Shown piece after piece: positions 63,443-64,000 of a stretch of 64,000 nt of DNA. Source of the stretch: Granulosicoccus sp045106475. GTDB lineage: Bacteria > Pseudomonadota > Gammaproteobacteria > Granulosicoccales > Granulosicoccaceae. The DNA is taken from positions 8,893-72,892 of the forward strand of contig JBGCEO010000070.1 in assembly GCA_045106475.1 (NCBI GenBank). The letters run 5' to 3'. Position 1 is the stretch's first letter. Each line of letters starts with the position of its first letter. Both the position numbers and the translations under genes were made by a program. The notes under the pieces were generated by a model. That model had not been told where the DNA came from. It did not search any database and saw only the letters and a program-made list of their open reading frames with translations.

Positions 63443-64000
63443 CTAGGCTGCGTCACTCACCGAGCGTTGGCTGACTGGCAACGGAAGTTTGCCATCAAGC
63501 AAATTTGATAGACGCAGGAAGTTCGCAGCCAGCTCAGGATTGCCTGATTGAAGTGCCAGTGATGCGGCCTGCCTGGATGCTGTGGCATATTGTGAACCCA
63601 ATACTGAGTCGCGAATCTTGAACACGGTATCGAGACGGTTCTGATTGTTTTCCGTCAACGGTATGCCCAGTAAACCGGCCGCTTCGCCAATAGCTGCTGA
63701 GTATTTTCCATCTTGAATAAGTTCTTTCGTGTCGCTGACTTTTTCTATCACTGCTGCCCATTCATTGATCGTATCCTGGCTACCTTGACTAATACCCAGA
63801 TCATTAGCGTAGTTAGTGAGAAAAGCACCCGTTGCGCTACTGTAGTTGCCATCCTTGACAGCCTTAACAATGTTCCTGATCGTTGAGACGTTCTCCACTA
63901 TGGCCTGATAAGTATCATTGCCTTTTATGTTGTCGATGAAACCCTGGATGCCGCTGCTTTGCACGTCATTGCCTGCAGAACCCTGAGTCGAGTTTCCGTT
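63443..64000 (-). CDS. Repeat-containing protein near the secretion system (cut by window edge)
   Basis: The frame is open through the right edge, so the true start is outside; at least 185 residues are visible. It contains related repeats of about 40-45 residues: KAVKDGNYSSATGAFLTNYA with NDLGIS, then LIQDGKYSAAIGEAAGLLGI, then a shorter DSVLGSQYATASRQAASLAL. Each looks like 'D/S-G-x-Y-x-A-A/T-x-G/R-x-A' in a helix-turn-helix. The upstream visible part is Asn/Ser/Gly-rich (NGNSTQGSAGNDVQSSG). No family recognised. It converges on the FliO-like gene. Candidate secreted substrate, translocator partner or regulator; not decidable from the part seen. Confidence 0.6.
   Translation of the reverse strand, partial: NGNSTQGSAGNDVQSSGIQGFIDNIKGNDTYQAIVENVSTIRNIVKAVKDGNYSSATGAFLTNYANDLGISQGSQDTINEWAAVIEKVSDTKELIQDGKYSAAIGEAAGLLGIPLTENNQNRLDTVFKIRDSVLGSQYATASRQAASLALQSGNPELAANFLRLSNLLDGKLPLPVSQRSVSDAA

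Noticed and set aside
1..64000. CRISPR arrays, insertion sequences, prophage or integrase genes
   Set aside because: No regularly spaced repeats, transposase or integrase motifs were seen in any frame.

Overview
The window is a stretch of a Gram-negative, most likely gammaproteobacterial, chromosome. The support is the housekeeping content and order: ftsK-lolA-rarA on one strand facing trxB and aat, a hom-thrC operon, lexA, queG and nth. Accessory families common in marine and environmental proteobacteria (LysR/DUF1127 pairs, an oligopeptide-type ABC importer, a MauG-like cytochrome) fill the rest. Base composition looks close to even and fairly uniform. I see no insertion sequence, prophage, CRISPR array, tRNA or rRNA. 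I cannot name the genus.

Left part (1-9.6 kb): the end of a formate dehydrogenase accessory locus (DUF3306, DUF3305, fdhD and a HTH/substrate-binding-domain regulator that may sense molybdate or another oxyanion). Next come a large protein with two tandem RelA/SpoT-like HD domains, of which the first appears to have lost its metal-binding histidines, a membrane sensor kinase / NtrC-type regulator pair, and endonuclease III.

Middle (9.6-44.2 kb): a membrane protein with a cyclase-associated N-terminal domain; lexA with an unusual direct-repeat operator and a small downstream gene; a ChrR-like double cupin and queG; rarA, lolA and ftsK; trxB, a FemAB/GNAT-like protein and aat; thrC and hom; an Mth938-fold protein; two LysR/DUF1127 pairs arranged as mirror images; an N,N-dimethylformamidase-like enzyme with a methyltransferase, divergent from a complete peptide/amide ABC importer; a MauG-like di-haem protein with an amidohydrolase-YtkA fusion; a large lipoprotein; a choline/ecdysteroid-kinase-like protein; and a fasciclin protein with a strong terminator.

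Right part (44.3-64 kb): an almost complete non-flagellar type III secretion system. One tightly overlapping minus-strand operon runs sctV-C-D-F?-I-J-K-L-N-O-P-(unknown)-kinase-regulator-sctQ-R-S-T. Diverging from sctV, a plus-strand unit carries sctU and a FliO-like membrane protein. A FixL/FixJ-type two-component pair, resembling HrpX/HrpY of plant-associated bacteria in type, is translationally coupled inside the operon. Two small unknown genes converge on sctT, and a repeat-containing protein runs off the right edge next to sctU. Translocators, chaperones and a gatekeeper are not seen here and may lie beyond the right edge.

The points most worth a second look are the FliO-like protein in an injectisome locus, the regulator pair inside the structural operon, the repeat protein at the edge, the double RelA/SpoT-like HD protein, and the lexA operator, which looks like the alphaproteobacterial GTTC-N7-GTTC type.
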